DNA from: Gp1-AA133 sp963850425
Lineage (GTDB): Bacteria; Acidobacteriota; Terriglobia; Terriglobales; Acidobacteriaceae
Direction of reading: 5' to 3'
Length of the DNA: 64,000 bases
Assembly: GCA_963850425.1 (NCBI GenBank)
Contig: CAWKLF010000007.1
Coordinates: 620,001-684,000, forward strand
Below are positions 44,075 through 53,191 of the stretch, one piece after another (positions within the stretch are counted from its first letter, which is position 1; the number at the start of each line of letters is the position of its first letter). The position numbers were made by a program, and so were the translations under genes. The notes under the pieces were generated by a model. The model did not search any database, was not told the origin of the DNA, and was given only the letters and a program-made list of their open reading frames with translations.

Positions 44075-45489
44075 GTGAAACGACCAACATTCTGCTGGTC
44101 GATGATGAACCGGGAATGCTCCGGTACATCCGGACCTTGCTCGAAGTCGACGACTATAAAGTTGAGACCGCCTCGACCGGTGAAGAAGCGCTGCAGCGCG
44201 TGGAAAAAGGCCTCGAGCCTGACATGGTGCTGCTCGACGTGCTCATGCCGGGCATCGATGGCCTGGAGACTCTCGAGCAACTGCGCCAGATCAAGCCCGG
44301 CGTAAAGGTCGTCATGCTCTCGTGCGTGAGCGACACCCGCAAGGTAGTGCAGGCCATGCGGCTGGGCGCGCAGGACTATCTCACCAAACCTTTCCAGAAA
44401 GCCGAGCTCGATGCCGTCATCGATCAATGCCTCGGCAAGAATCAGCAGAATTACGCGGGCGAAGTCGAAGAGCTGTGCGACGACGTTTTCTTCGTAGCCG
44501 CCAGCCCGGCCATGCGCAAGATTCGCTCGCAGGCTGCGCTGGTCGCCAACGTGGACATTCCGGTTCTCATGCTCGGTGAAAGCGGCACCGGCAAAGAAGT
44601 CCTTGCGCGCCTGGTACACAAACTGTCCCCACGCGCTCATCGCATGTTCCTCAAGGTCAATTGCGCCGCGGTACCGGCGGATCTGCTGGAGAGCGAACTG
44701 TTCGGCTACGAAGCCGGCGCCTTCACGGGCGCAACCCATCCCAAGCCCGGCAAGTTCGAGCTATGCAATAAGGGCACAATCCTGCTCGACGAGATCGGCG
44801 AGATGCCGCCCAGCCTGCAGGCAAAGTTGCTGCACGTACTGCAAGACCAGCAGTTCTCCCGTCTGGGCAGCCGGACCGTGATCAAAGTGGACGTCCGCAT
44901 CCTGGCGGCTACCAACATCAACATTCCCGAAGCGCTGGCCAACAAGCGCCTGCGTGAGGATCTCTACTATCGTCTGAACGCTTTCACCTTGAACTTGCCT
45001 CCGTTGCGCGATCGTAAGGAAGAAATTCCCATTCTCCTCAAGCACTTCATGTCGCGCATGGCCGAGCAGTACGCGCGCGCTCCGTTGCCGCTCTCGCCGA
45101 CCATGATGAACGCCTGCCTCGAGTATTCCTGGCCGGGCAATCTTCGGGAATTGAGCAACTTCATCAAGCGCTACCTGATTCTGGGCGATGAGAAACTGGC
45201 CATCGCTGAGCTCAATCCGAAAAGCGACGTCAATGGCGGGCAACGGGCCGACGGAGGTGCCAGGCCCGGCAGTGACTCGTCCGCCGGAGGCTTAAAGTCT
45301 TTGTCGCGCAACGCCAAGGACGAAGCCGAGGCTGGCGCCATTACCCAGGCGCTCGAGCAGACAAATTGGAATCGCAAGCAAGCTGCGGCGCTGCTCAAGA
45401 TCAGCTACAAGGCGCTGCTTTACAAGATTCGCCAGTACGGCATCGCCGAGGCCCGTGGAGGCCATCACAAGCTCTCCGCAGGCGCATAA
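44071..45489 (+). CDS. Sigma54-dependent response regulator (NtrC family, PrsR-like)
   Basis: This 472-residue regulator has three domains. The receiver has phospho-acceptor Asp56 in VLLDVLMP. The AAA domain has GESGTGKE (169-176), an intact GAFTGA (216-221), LLDEIGEM and WPGNLRELS. The Fis-type HTH is WNRKQAAALLKISYKALLYKI. A Gly/Ser-rich linker of about 30 residues precedes the HTH. The upstream kinase should phosphorylate it; the active oligomer would then drive sigma54 promoters, probably those of the EPS and exosortase genes. This matches the PEP-CTERM-system response regulator type from memory. Confidence 0.93.
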   Translation: MSETTNILLVDDEPGMLRYIRTLLEVDDYKVETASTGEEALQRVEKGLEPDMVLLDVLMPGIDGLETLEQLRQIKPGVKVVMLSCVSDTRKVVQAMRLGAQDYLTKPFQKAELDAVIDQCLGKNQQNYAGEVEELCDDVFFVAASPAMRKIRSQAALVANVDIPVLMLGESGTGKEVLARLVHKLSPRAHRMFLKVNCAAVPADLLESELFGYEAGAFTGATHPKPGKFELCNKGTILLDEIGEMPPSLQAKLLHVLQDQQFSRLGSRTVIKVDVRILAATNINIPEALANKRLREDLYYRLNAFTLNLPPLRDRKEEIPILLKHFMSRMAEQYARAPLPLSPTMMNACLEYSWPGNLRELSNFIKRYLILGDEKLAIAELNPKSDVNGGQRADGGARPGSDSSAGGLKSLSRNAKDEAEAGAITQALEQTNWNRKQAAALLKISYKALLYKIRQYGIAEARGGHHKLSAGA

Positions 45490-45564
45490 AGTGGCGCCCG
45501 CTTTACTGTTCCTCGTACCTCGATTTACAGTAAGGAACCGCCCCGACTCCTGAGCGGCGGCAGC

Positions 45565-47562
45565 ATGCGCCCAGCACGACCCGCTGCAGACAATTCGCGA
45601 TCCCCGCTGACCGCCGACACGGTCGCGGAGATTCTTCTCTCCAGCCAACTTCTCGATACCATCCCCGATGCCATGGTTGTGGCCAGCGCCGACGGGACCA
45701 TCGTGCAGGTCAATACGCAAACTGAAGAGCTGTTCCGTTACGCCCGCGGTGAACTAGTCGGACAGAAGATCGAGGTGCTGGTACCGCAACGTTTTCGCGG
45801 ACAACATCTAAACCATCGCGATTCTTTCACGGCCGCACCCAAGACGCGGCGCATGGGCGCGGGCCTCAACCTGAAGGGCCAGCGCCGCGATGGCTCTGAG
45901 TTCGATGTCGAGATCAGCTTAAGTCCGGTCGCGACCGAAGATGGCCTGATTGTGCTCAGTGCCATTCGGGATATCAGTGATCGCAAGCGCATCGAGGAAG
46001 AACTCCGTCAGGCCCACGAAGAACTCAATCGCCGCACTACGCAGCAAATCGGCGAATACCGGGCCCGCCTGGCCTCCATCATTGACTCCTCCGAAGACGC
46101 GATTCTTAGCAAGGATCTCGACGGGACCATCACGGCCTGGAACCGGGGCGCCCAGAAAATGTACGGCTACAGCGCCAATCAGGTCATTGGAAAAAATATT
46201 TCCCTTTTGACTCCCCCCGATCGCCCGGATGAAATTCCAAAAATCCTGGCGCGCATTCGCCAAGGTGAGTTCATCACACATTATGAATCCGTGCGCGTCA
46301 CCAAAGATGGCCGTCAACTGAACGTCTCCATCTCGGTCTCCCCGATTCGCGATGGCGCCGGCAAGATCGTAGGCGCTTCGGCGATTGCGCGCGATTTTAC
46401 CGAGCAGAAGCGCGCCGAGGAGCATCTGCGCCAGGCTCAAAAGATGGAAGCGGTCGGAAGGCTGGCCGGCGGCCTCGCCCACGACTTCAACAACATTCTC
46501 GGAATCATTACCGCCTGTACTGAACTCCTGCGCGAAAGCGGCGGCTCCGCGACAGAACCCTCGCCCTACATCGCGAACATCCGCCAGGCCGTCCAGCGCG
46601 GCACTGCTCTCACCCGCCAGTTGCTTGCCTTCACGAGAAAGTCCGCCGTTCAGCCGCAGATGATCGATCTGAATTCGCACATGAAAGACGTGACCAAGCT
46701 GATCCGCCCGCTCATGGGCGACGACGTCGAAATTGTGACCCAGCCGCGCTGCCCGTCCGCCATCGTGGAAATCGATCCTGGACAGCTCGATCAGATTGTG
46801 CTGAACCTTGCCGTCAACTCCCGCGATGCCATGCCGCGTGGTGGAAGGTTCATCCTGGAAACTTCTCTTGTTGAACTCGACGATGTGTTCATCAAGCAGC
46901 ATCGCCCCACGAAGCCAGGCCGCTATGTTGTGCTGGCGGTCAGCGACAACGGCGTCGGCATGGATGCGGCCACCGCCTCGCGCATCTTTGAACCGTTCTT
47001 TACAACCAAGGAAGTCGGCAAGGGCACTGGCCTTGGACTGGCCACTGTGTATGGCATCGTGCAGCAGAATAACGGCCTGGTATGGGTCTACAGCGAACCC
47101 AATCGCGGCACCACCTTCAAAATCTATCTGCCCAGCGCCGAAGAAAAACTTGGCGGAAGAACCGAGTCTATGACCGAAGCTCCCGTTCGCCGCCGCGAAG
47201 GCACAACTATCGTGCTGGTGGAAGACGACGAAATCATGCTCAGCTTGACCCGCCAGCTGCTTCTCGAAAACGGCTATACCGTACTACAAGCCAGGGACGG
47301 CAACGCTGCGCTCGAAATCGTCCGCTCCCACCCGGAGCCGATTCATCTCCTGCTCACCGACGTGGTCATGCGAGGCATGGGCGGCCCGGAACTGGTGGCT
47401 GAGGTGCAAAGTTCCCATCCCGAGGTAAAACCTGTCTTCATGTCGGGCTATACGGGGGAATTGATCGCCCAGGCCCAGCCTGCTACTCACTCAGTTCCTC
47501 TCCTGGAAAAGCCTTTTACACGGGCAGCCTTATACCAGATTCTCGACAAGGCACTTCAGTAA
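45565..47562 (+). CDS. Hybrid sensor histidine kinase (PAS-PAS-HisKA-HATPase-REC)
   Basis: This 665-residue cytoplasmic hybrid kinase has two PAS domains, about 25-145 and 165-290. The HisKA domain has His306 in LAHDFNNIL, followed by an ATPase domain with NLAVNSRDAM, DNGVGMD and GTGLGLATVYG. A C-terminal receiver carries Asp599 in LLTDVVM. There are no membrane segments. PAS domains may sense redox or a small ligand. It starts 75 bases after the sigma54 response regulator gene, so it probably belongs to the same transcription unit and may feed phosphoryl groups into it. Confidence 0.92.
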   Translation: MRPARPAADNSRSPLTADTVAEILLSSQLLDTIPDAMVVASADGTIVQVNTQTEELFRYARGELVGQKIEVLVPQRFRGQHLNHRDSFTAAPKTRRMGAGLNLKGQRRDGSEFDVEISLSPVATEDGLIVLSAIRDISDRKRIEEELRQAHEELNRRTTQQIGEYRARLASIIDSSEDAILSKDLDGTITAWNRGAQKMYGYSANQVIGKNISLLTPPDRPDEIPKILARIRQGEFITHYESVRVTKDGRQLNVSISVSPIRDGAGKIVGASAIARDFTEQKRAEEHLRQAQKMEAVGRLAGGLAHDFNNILGIITACTELLRESGGSATEPSPYIANIRQAVQRGTALTRQLLAFTRKSAVQPQMIDLNSHMKDVTKLIRPLMGDDVEIVTQPRCPSAIVEIDPGQLDQIVLNLAVNSRDAMPRGGRFILETSLVELDDVFIKQHRPTKPGRYVVLAVSDNGVGMDAATASRIFEPFFTTKEVGKGTGLGLATVYGIVQQNNGLVWVYSEPNRGTTFKIYLPSAEEKLGGRTESMTEAPVRRREGTTIVLVEDDEIMLSLTRQLLLENGYTVLQARDGNAALEIVRSHPEPIHLLLTDVVMRGMGGPELVAEVQSSHPEVKPVFMSGYTGELIAQAQPATHSVPLLEKPFTRAALYQILDKALQ

Positions 47563-47723
47563 CCATTCCCTTGCTTCCAACCACGGAATCACCCGCCTAT
47601 GGTGATGGGGATCACACACAACTGTGGGAAATAACCCACTTCGGACCGCCCCATGTTTCGAACGTCCGCGAGGCCAGTCCCCCACAATTTTTATATCTCG
47701 TTCATTTTAAATAACTTATCTGC

Positions 47724-47771
47724 TATATTCGAGATCGTAAATGCGGCTTGGCGGTTGGCCCAGCAGATGCC
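47724..47771 (+). promoter_or_regulatory. Two candidate promoters of the Crp/Fnr gene
   Basis: TGCTATATT (47721-47729) is an extended -10 with TTCATT 17 bases before TATATT. Further down, TGGCCC, AGCAG, ATGCC (47756-47771) fits a sigma54 -24/-12 element at 8 of 11 positions. Which one is used cannot be told. Confidence 0.35.
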
Positions 47772-47801
47772 TTTGTAGCAGGCGTGTACGGAGGCAGACC
47801 A

Positions 47802-48503
47802 ATGGCAACTCAACCGATCAAACCCCCACAGAAACCCTCGACAGCCCAATCGGCCTTCAGCGATCTGTCTCCCGCTATCGCTCGTGAACTCGAGACCCTC
47901 TCCCTTACCAACCACTATCCCACGGGCGCGGTGCTGTTCGGTGAAGGACAGTCCGCTCGTGGGATTTACGTGGTGCAGCGCGGGCTGGTAAAGCTCTCAG
48001 TGTGCGCTAGCGATGGCCGGACCTTAATCCTGCGGATCGCGCGCGGCGGCGATGCGCTGGGCGTTGCTTCCACCATCGGGGGCCGCGACTACGAAGCTAC
48101 CGCCGAAGCCCAGCAGCCGTGCGACGTCACCTTCATTCGCCAGGCGGATGTGCTGCGCATGATGCGCCTCCATGGCGAGTTCGCACTGTGGATCACCCAG
48201 TTGCTCAGCCGCGACTACAACTTCACGTGCCGTGAAATCCGGACCCTGATGCTCTCCGGCTCCGCCAGCGAGAAGTTGGCGCGCCTGCTGGTGGGCTGGC
48301 TCGATGAGAAAACCATTCCCCAGACTCCGGACCGCATGAAGGTCCCACTCACTCACGAAGAAATTGGACAGATGATTGGCACGTCTCGCGAAACCGTCAC
48401 GCGCCTGATGGCTGGATTCCGGAAACAACACATGATTGAGCAGGAAGGGGCAACGCTGGTAGTGTCCAACCGGGTTGCGCTCGAGTCACTGATTACCGCG
48501 TAG
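47802..48503 (+). CDS. Crp/Fnr family transcriptional regulator
   Basis: This 233-residue protein has a cyclic-nucleotide-binding-like beta-roll (about 35-150: GAVLFGEGQSARGIYVVQRGLVKLS) and a Crp winged HTH (about 170-225: LTHEEIGQMIGTSRETVTRLM). No Fnr-type N-terminal cysteine cluster is present, so it is not an oxygen-sensing Fe-S Fnr. The effector is unknown. The ATG at 47802 has GGAGG 7 bases upstream; a longer frame from 47748 lacks one. It closes the signalling block and may act on EPS or respiratory genes. Confidence 0.9.
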   Translation: MATQPIKPPQKPSTAQSAFSDLSPAIARELETLSLTNHYPTGAVLFGEGQSARGIYVVQRGLVKLSVCASDGRTLILRIARGGDALGVASTIGGRDYEATAEAQQPCDVTFIRQADVLRMMRLHGEFALWITQLLSRDYNFTCREIRTLMLSGSASEKLARLLVGWLDEKTIPQTPDRMKVPLTHEEIGQMIGTSRETVTRLMAGFRKQHMIEQEGATLVVSNRVALESLITA

Positions 48504-48515
48504 TCGACAAAATTT

Positions 48516-48567
48516 AGACCCCACGTCAGGAGAATTCCCGTTCAACATTTCCCCTGACGTGGGGTCT
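48516..48567. repeat. Long perfect inverted repeat after the Crp/Fnr gene
   Basis: AGACCCCACGTCAGG (48516-48530) and CCTGACGTGGGGTCT (48553-48567) are exact reverse complements around a 22-base loop. It could end transcription of the converging Crp/Fnr and STAS genes, but there is no T-run. Confidence 0.55.
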
Positions 48568-48657
48568 GCGCCACTTCGTCTTTCGTCAACCTACGCTTTC
48601 TATCGAAACCCGCAATACAGCGAAAGCCGTAGCACCCCAAAGGAACCGCCCGATATT

Positions 48658-49008
48658 TCACACCTTCGCGAAATTCGCGACCGCCTCTTCGACCGTCGTA
48701 TGAAACGGAACAATTCGGGGAATCTGCGAGGAGTGGGCAATCTCGGCCACGATCCCGGTGGCGCCCGCCACCCGCAGTTCGCCACCTAACTTCTTAAGTT
48801 TGCCGGACGACATCACAATAGTTCCGAAGCCCGTGCTGTCGACGCGATCCACGTGCACCAGGTCCAGGACCACCTTCAAGATCTTTTCGCGGATGAGTTC
48901 ATCGACCTGCGTGTCGATCTCCTGGCAGGGCTTGCCCATCGAGATCCGGCCCGACAAATGAAGCACAGCAGTGTCCGGGGGGATGAGTTCCTTTCTCATT
49001 TCGAACAT
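48658..49008 (-). CDS. STAS domain protein, anti-sigma factor antagonist-like
   Basis: This 116-residue single STAS domain has the phosphorylatable serine in RVDSTGFGTI, near residue 58. Such proteins (SpoIIAA/RsbV type) bind a kinase/anti-sigma partner and release a target depending on phosphorylation. No partner kinase of the RsbW type is seen in the window, so the target is elsewhere or is one of the local kinases. GGAGG lies 10 bases upstream of the ATG. The 270 bases upstream of it, up to the SBBP gene end, show nothing recognisable. Confidence 0.85.
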   Translation of the reverse strand: MFEMRKELIPPDTAVLHLSGRISMGKPCQEIDTQVDELIREKILKVVLDLVHVDRVDSTGFGTIVMSSGKLKKLGGELRVAGATGIVAEIAHSSQIPRIVPFHTTVEEAVANFAKV

Positions 49009-49279
49009 TCAGTGCGGGCCTCCGATGTGATCCTGCAAGTTTTGCGATACGGGCTTTAACTGTAACAGACGATTCCAGTGCGGCCAGACCGGATAGGAGA
49101 GATTCGACCAGGTATCAAAAAATGGGAGTGCGGACGCCTTTCGTCTTCTTGACAGAATTCCTTGCCCACTTCGCGGTTAAATTATTCCCATGTCATTTGC
49201 CTGGGAGGACAAGCGGACATGCACCAGTCATTGGCGAGATAGGGACGCGGACAACCTTTACGATTGCCAGCGACCGAGT

Positions 49280-52200
49280 CTACTGCACCACCAGCGTGAT
49301 CGGCGTGGTCTGCGAGAACGATCCCGAACTCGCCGTAACGTTGATTGTGTACGTGCCCGCAGGGGTTCCGGTTGTCGTCGTACTCGAACTGTGTCCGCCG
49401 CAGGCGGGCTGGAGCAGGATCAAGGTGCCTACCACTACGAACAGCACCCCTCCCAGCACCCGGCGTCCGCGACGGAGACGGGTACCCACGCCCATGCCGA
49501 GCAAAGCAATGCCGGTGATCGGGAGCCAGCTCGCATAGAACAACCCGTTGCTATGGGAAGTGCTTGCGGTGGTCGTAACGCGCGCAGTGGTATTGATGAC
49601 CAGGGTCACGGTGGAGGGGCTGGAGCCTTGCAGGGTCACCGGAGTCGTTGAGAACACGCACTGCGTTCCGGAAGTTCCGGGTGGAAGGCCGGATCCGCAC
49701 GCCAGGGAAACCGAAGCCGTGAAGTTGGTTTGTGGCGTCAGCTTGATCGTGTAACTCGCAGGATTTCCCGCCACCACGGTGTTGCTCGATTTCAACGCCT
49801 CCAGTTTGAAGGTGTTTACAGGGACCGCCGGGGCTACTGCGGTCTTCGAGAAGGCGCCCACCGTCAATGTTCCGCTGTTGCCCACCGTGCCGCCGCCTGT
49901 GGGCGTCAGATTGATAGTCACGGTTGACGTGGCGCCGCCCTTGATCGTTCCCAGGTTGCAGAGGATTTTGTTATCCGTGGGCGTCGAAGCGCAGCTACCT
50001 CCAGAGACTGACGCCGATACAAACGTGACGGGGGCGCTGCCATTGCCGCCGGAAAGGTTGTCGGTGAACGCAACGTTGGCGGTCGTGTCGCCGTTATTCG
50101 TAATCGTGTAATTGAAGGCAATCTGGTTTCCGGCGTTTACCGAGTTCGAACCCGGGGGGTGTCCCTGCACGTCGAAATTCAGGCTGGGTCCCAGTTTGGT
50201 AACGAACGCGTCGATACCGCCGGCTTTGTTGGGCTGTTTTGGATTTTGAGTCGGGAAATCGGTCGAAGTAGTCTCGCCCGTCACGTAAACGTTGGAATCG
50301 CTATCGAGGGTGACCCCGGTGCCGGTCTCGGTCGCAGTTCCGCCGAGATAGGAAACGTATTGGCTGGCGCCGGTCGTCGTGCCCAAAGTGTCCAGCCGTG
50401 CCACGAATGCGTCCTGCGTGCCCTTCAGAGTTGATTGGAATGCATTGGACACCGGAAAACCCGACGCGGACTGCGTCGTGCCTACCACCTCCGCACCCTG
50501 AACGTTGTCGACCGCAATCGCGTTGCCGACGTCGGTCCCCGAACCGCTCAGATACGTGAAGTAAGTGAACTGCACATTCGTGCTGCCGTTGCTGCCGGTG
50601 CCGGTCGCGGGATTGTTGATCTTGGCGACAAAGGCATGCGTTCCCCCGGAAGCGGGAGTCTGCTGCGGACCGATGATTGTTTTGCCATTGGTTCCGCTGG
50701 CGACCGGGAAGGTCGGCGAATCCGTCGATCCGGTAATGTAAGCATTCCCTGAAGCATCCAGCCCGATGCCCAGGCCGACGTCTGTCCCACTCCCGCCGAG
50801 GTAGGTGCAATACAGCAACTGCGCTCCGGTCGTCGTGCCCGGATTCAGCTTGGCGATGAAGGTGTCGGGCAGCGTGACATTGGTGGGGCAAGTTTGCGGC
50901 GTCCCCGGTGTGGGCGCAGTGTCCAGACAGGACTGGTACGCATTGCGGATCGGAAAATCAGTCTGGCTATTCTGCCCCGTGTAGATGTAGTTGGTGCCGC
51001 CCGTGAAGTAGATATTCGAGACATTGGCATTATTGTCGACGGCAATCGCCCCGCCCGTTACGGTTCCGCTCGTCGGGAAACCACCGCCGAAATAGGTCGA
51101 GAAATTCAGGCTGTTCGCGCCCGTGCTGCTGGGCGCGACCTTGCTGATGAAGAAGGCATTCGTGCCTTGCAGCGTCGACTGGAATGTTCCAGCCACAGGC
51201 GCCAGCGGGAAATCGGTCGAGTCGGTGATTCCGATCACGTACACGAAGCCCTTGTTGTCGAGCGTCATTCCGGTTGCGGTGTCGGTCTTGCCGCCGGACA
51301 GGTAGGTCGAGTAGCCCAAGGAGTAGGTTGACGCATTGGTGGTGCTGATGAGTTGCGTCACGAAAGCATGCGAATTGCCGGGCGCGTTCGGCGTCGCCTG
51401 AAAAGCAGACGCGCTGGTTGGGAAATTGGTGGAGGTTGTGGTGCCTGCCACATAGATGTTGGTCGCCGCATCCACGGCGATACCGACTGGTGAATCGGCT
51501 CCGGTGCCACCAAAGTAAGAGGCGAACAACAAAGTCGCGCCCGTCGGGTCGTATTTCGCCACGAATACGTTCGTGGTCGCAGTCGTCTTGAACGTGCTCC
51601 CGTCGGTAACGGGAAAGTCCGTAGAACTCGTGGCCCCGGTGACGTACATGTCGAGCGCCGAATCGACCGCGATCGCCGGATGCAACTCGTCGCCGCTTCC
51701 GCCCAGGTAAGTGGAGTAGCTCAGCACCGGATCAATCACGAGCGTTTTGCTCCGGTCGTATGCCCCGATGTCGAAGCCAACGCGATTTTCGGAAAGCATC
51801 GCGAAGTGGCCCGCGACCGGTTTGCGGGCATTCCCATCCTGCTGGTAGACGCGCGGAGCCTCCAACCGAATGTCTCCCGCGGCAGTTTCCAGAACCAGGT
51901 CACCCGCATCCAGTTTCAGTGCCTGTGATCCCTGAAAACTCAATTGAATTGATCTGGGGTCAGTTCCGGGCGCGACCTGGAAATCGTATTCGAGGTGGCC
52001 CTGGCTGCCGTAGTAAACCAGGTCGACTCCGGGATAAACCTGCGCGTACTCGACGCGCGCGTACTGCGGAATGTTTTGCCGCCACCCGGCCGGATCGTTG
52101 CCGATGAAGTAATTGCTTTTGCCGGGGAGTTTTTCGGTGCCGGTGACAGCGGGGTGCTCATTGGCGCCCGCCAGCGTCATGCGAACCACAGAAGTCTGCC

Positions 52201-52555
52201 GCGCTTCGGGCTTGCCGGCCACCGGCGCCTGTAGCGATAGCACCGCTTCCTGCTCGGTCAGGAAAAGTCCATAACCGCCGCCCCGGGCGATGAATCGCAC
52301 TTTGGGGTCAGTCTGTCCCTGGTTGGGTTCGAACATCAATGGGAGGTGGCCGTAGTTCAGTTTGCCCTTCGCCGCCACCGCGGGTTGAATTGTCGCCGGG
52401 CGATCCATGGCCAAGCCGTTCGCGGGTGTTCGAGGGTGGGAGCTCAGCAATAACAAAGCGGCAGTCACCAACAACAACCCGGCCGGCGCGATGCGGCTCC
52501 CTAACAGGCCTGTACCCGACCCACGGCGATTCAGTCTCACGAGTTCCTCCGGCAT
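49280..52555 (-). CDS. Giant SBBP beta-propeller protein with Ig-like domains
   Basis: This 1091-residue exported protein has an N-terminal membrane helix or signal anchor (about 25-40), then a region with FEPNQGQTD and YFIGNDP typical of SBBP proteins. About eight propeller repeats follow, each with a YSTYLGG-type strand and a TGxTxSxDFP-type strand. A domain-of-unknown-type beta sandwich (NSVNAGNQIAFNYTITNNGD) comes next, then an Ig-like domain. Near 1000-1045 two hydrophobic helices separated by RLRRGRR end in ACGG, and a last short beta domain (TPAGTYTINVTA) closes the protein. It is likely surface-exposed and adhesive or structural. The ATG at 52555 is chosen over TTG 52561; neither has a clear ribosome site. 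Confidence 0.82.
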   Translation of the reverse strand: MPEELVRLNRRGSGTGLLGSRIAPAGLLLVTAALLLLSSHPRTPANGLAMDRPATIQPAVAAKGKLNYGHLPLMFEPNQGQTDPKVRFIARGGGYGLFLTEQEAVLSLQAPVAGKPEARQTSVVRMTLAGANEHPAVTGTEKLPGKSNYFIGNDPAGWRQNIPQYARVEYAQVYPGVDLVYYGSQGHLEYDFQVAPGTDPRSIQLSFQGSQALKLDAGDLVLETAAGDIRLEAPRVYQQDGNARKPVAGHFAMLSENRVGFDIGAYDRSKTLVIDPVLSYSTYLGGSGDELHPAIAVDSALDMYVTGATSSTDFPVTDGSTFKTTATTNVFVAKYDPTGATLLFASYFGGTGADSPVGIAVDAATNIYVAGTTTSTNFPTSASAFQATPNAPGNSHAFVTQLISTTNASTYSLGYSTYLSGGKTDTATGMTLDNKGFVYVIGITDSTDFPLAPVAGTFQSTLQGTNAFFISKVAPSSTGANSLNFSTYFGGGFPTSGTVTGGAIAVDNNANVSNIYFTGGTNYIYTGQNSQTDFPIRNAYQSCLDTAPTPGTPQTCPTNVTLPDTFIAKLNPGTTTGAQLLYCTYLGGSGTDVGLGIGLDASGNAYITGSTDSPTFPVASGTNGKTIIGPQQTPASGGTHAFVAKINNPATGTGSNGSTNVQFTYFTYLSGSGTDVGNAIAVDNVQGAEVVGTTQSASGFPVSNAFQSTLKGTQDAFVARLDTLGTTTGASQYVSYLGGTATETGTGVTLDSDSNVYVTGETTSTDFPTQNPKQPNKAGGIDAFVTKLGPSLNFDVQGHPPGSNSVNAGNQIAFNYTITNNGDTTANVAFTDNLSGGNGSAPVTFVSASVSGGSCASTPTDNKILCNLGTIKGGATSTVTINLTPTGGGTVGNSGTLTVGAFSKTAVAPAVPVNTFKLEALKSSNTVVAGNPASYTIKLTPQTNFTASVSLACGSGLPPGTSGTQCVFSTTPVTLQGSSPSTVTLVINTTARVTTTASTSHSNGLFYASWLPITGIALLGMGVGTRLRRGRRVLGGVLFVVVGTLILLQPACGGHSSSTTTTGTPAGTYTINVTASSGSFSQTTPITLVVQ

Positions 52556-53191
52556 ATTCAATTCAGGTGGAGAGGGATGAAGAACGGCACAAAAGTTTCC
52601 CGCGGCCCCGGGTATGCGGGGCGGCAGGTACAGCCTCCAACTTCAAGTGAAAAATAAATAACTACTTAAACATCCAGTGGATAGCAGTGTCAAGCGAGCG
52701 CACTCCCACCCTCGCTGTTCAAGCGTGATGAGATGCGCGGACCTCCCGAATAAGATGCCGCGGTCTAACTGCAAAAAAGTTGCGCAGCGTCAGTCTGAAC
52801 AGAAAGTCCTTCGTAGCAAGCAGCAATCTGTTGCACTCGAGCAGTCGGTTCGGGAGCCGGAACGTTCAGGAATCGGCATCTTTGCGGCGATTCTGCAAAA
52901 AGCTCTGTGGAACCGCGATTGCTTTAAAAATGCCGCGCATTCGTTCCCGCGTGCCTCCCTCACAGTCCTGCATTGGGCGGACATCAGTAGGGCGACTGAG
53001 TTAACCGACTCAGTTCCCGATGCTTTTTGCTGTTGCAAACTGCTGATAAATAATGGAAATTGGCGTTTCACGAGGAACTTAGGTCCCGGACCGGCCAGCC
53101 ATTGCGGCCCCAGCACCCTGCAGTTGCAGTCCCAGCCTTTCCTGACTGGATGAATTTCGCTTTACGAAACGTTAGCTGTGAAAGGCATTCG
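52556..53191. other. Gene-free spacer with a candidate long leader
   Basis: No convincing gene is present. Short open frames here lack ribosome sites and family features. The spacer holds the sigma54-type sequence at 52908 and an inverted repeat ACTGAGT (52995-53001) and ACTCAGT (53008-53014) that would lie in the leader of the PilZ mRNA. Confidence 0.5.
52908..52923 (+). promoter_or_regulatory. Candidate sigma54 promoter upstream of the second PilZ gene
   Basis: TGGAAC, CGCGA, TTGCT matches 10 of 11 sigma54 consensus positions with exact spacing. The leader to the ATG at 53192 would be about 258 bases, which is long. Confidence 0.45.

Noticed and set aside
49340..49560. LPxTG-like sortase signal (LPITG) in the SBBP protein
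   Set aside because: It is not at the C-terminus, the protein continues for about 80 residues, and no sortase is seen in the window.
52677..53153. A 158-codon open frame ahead of the second PilZ gene
   Set aside because: No ribosome site, no recognisable domain, and it overlaps the candidate promoter and leader; treated as non-coding.
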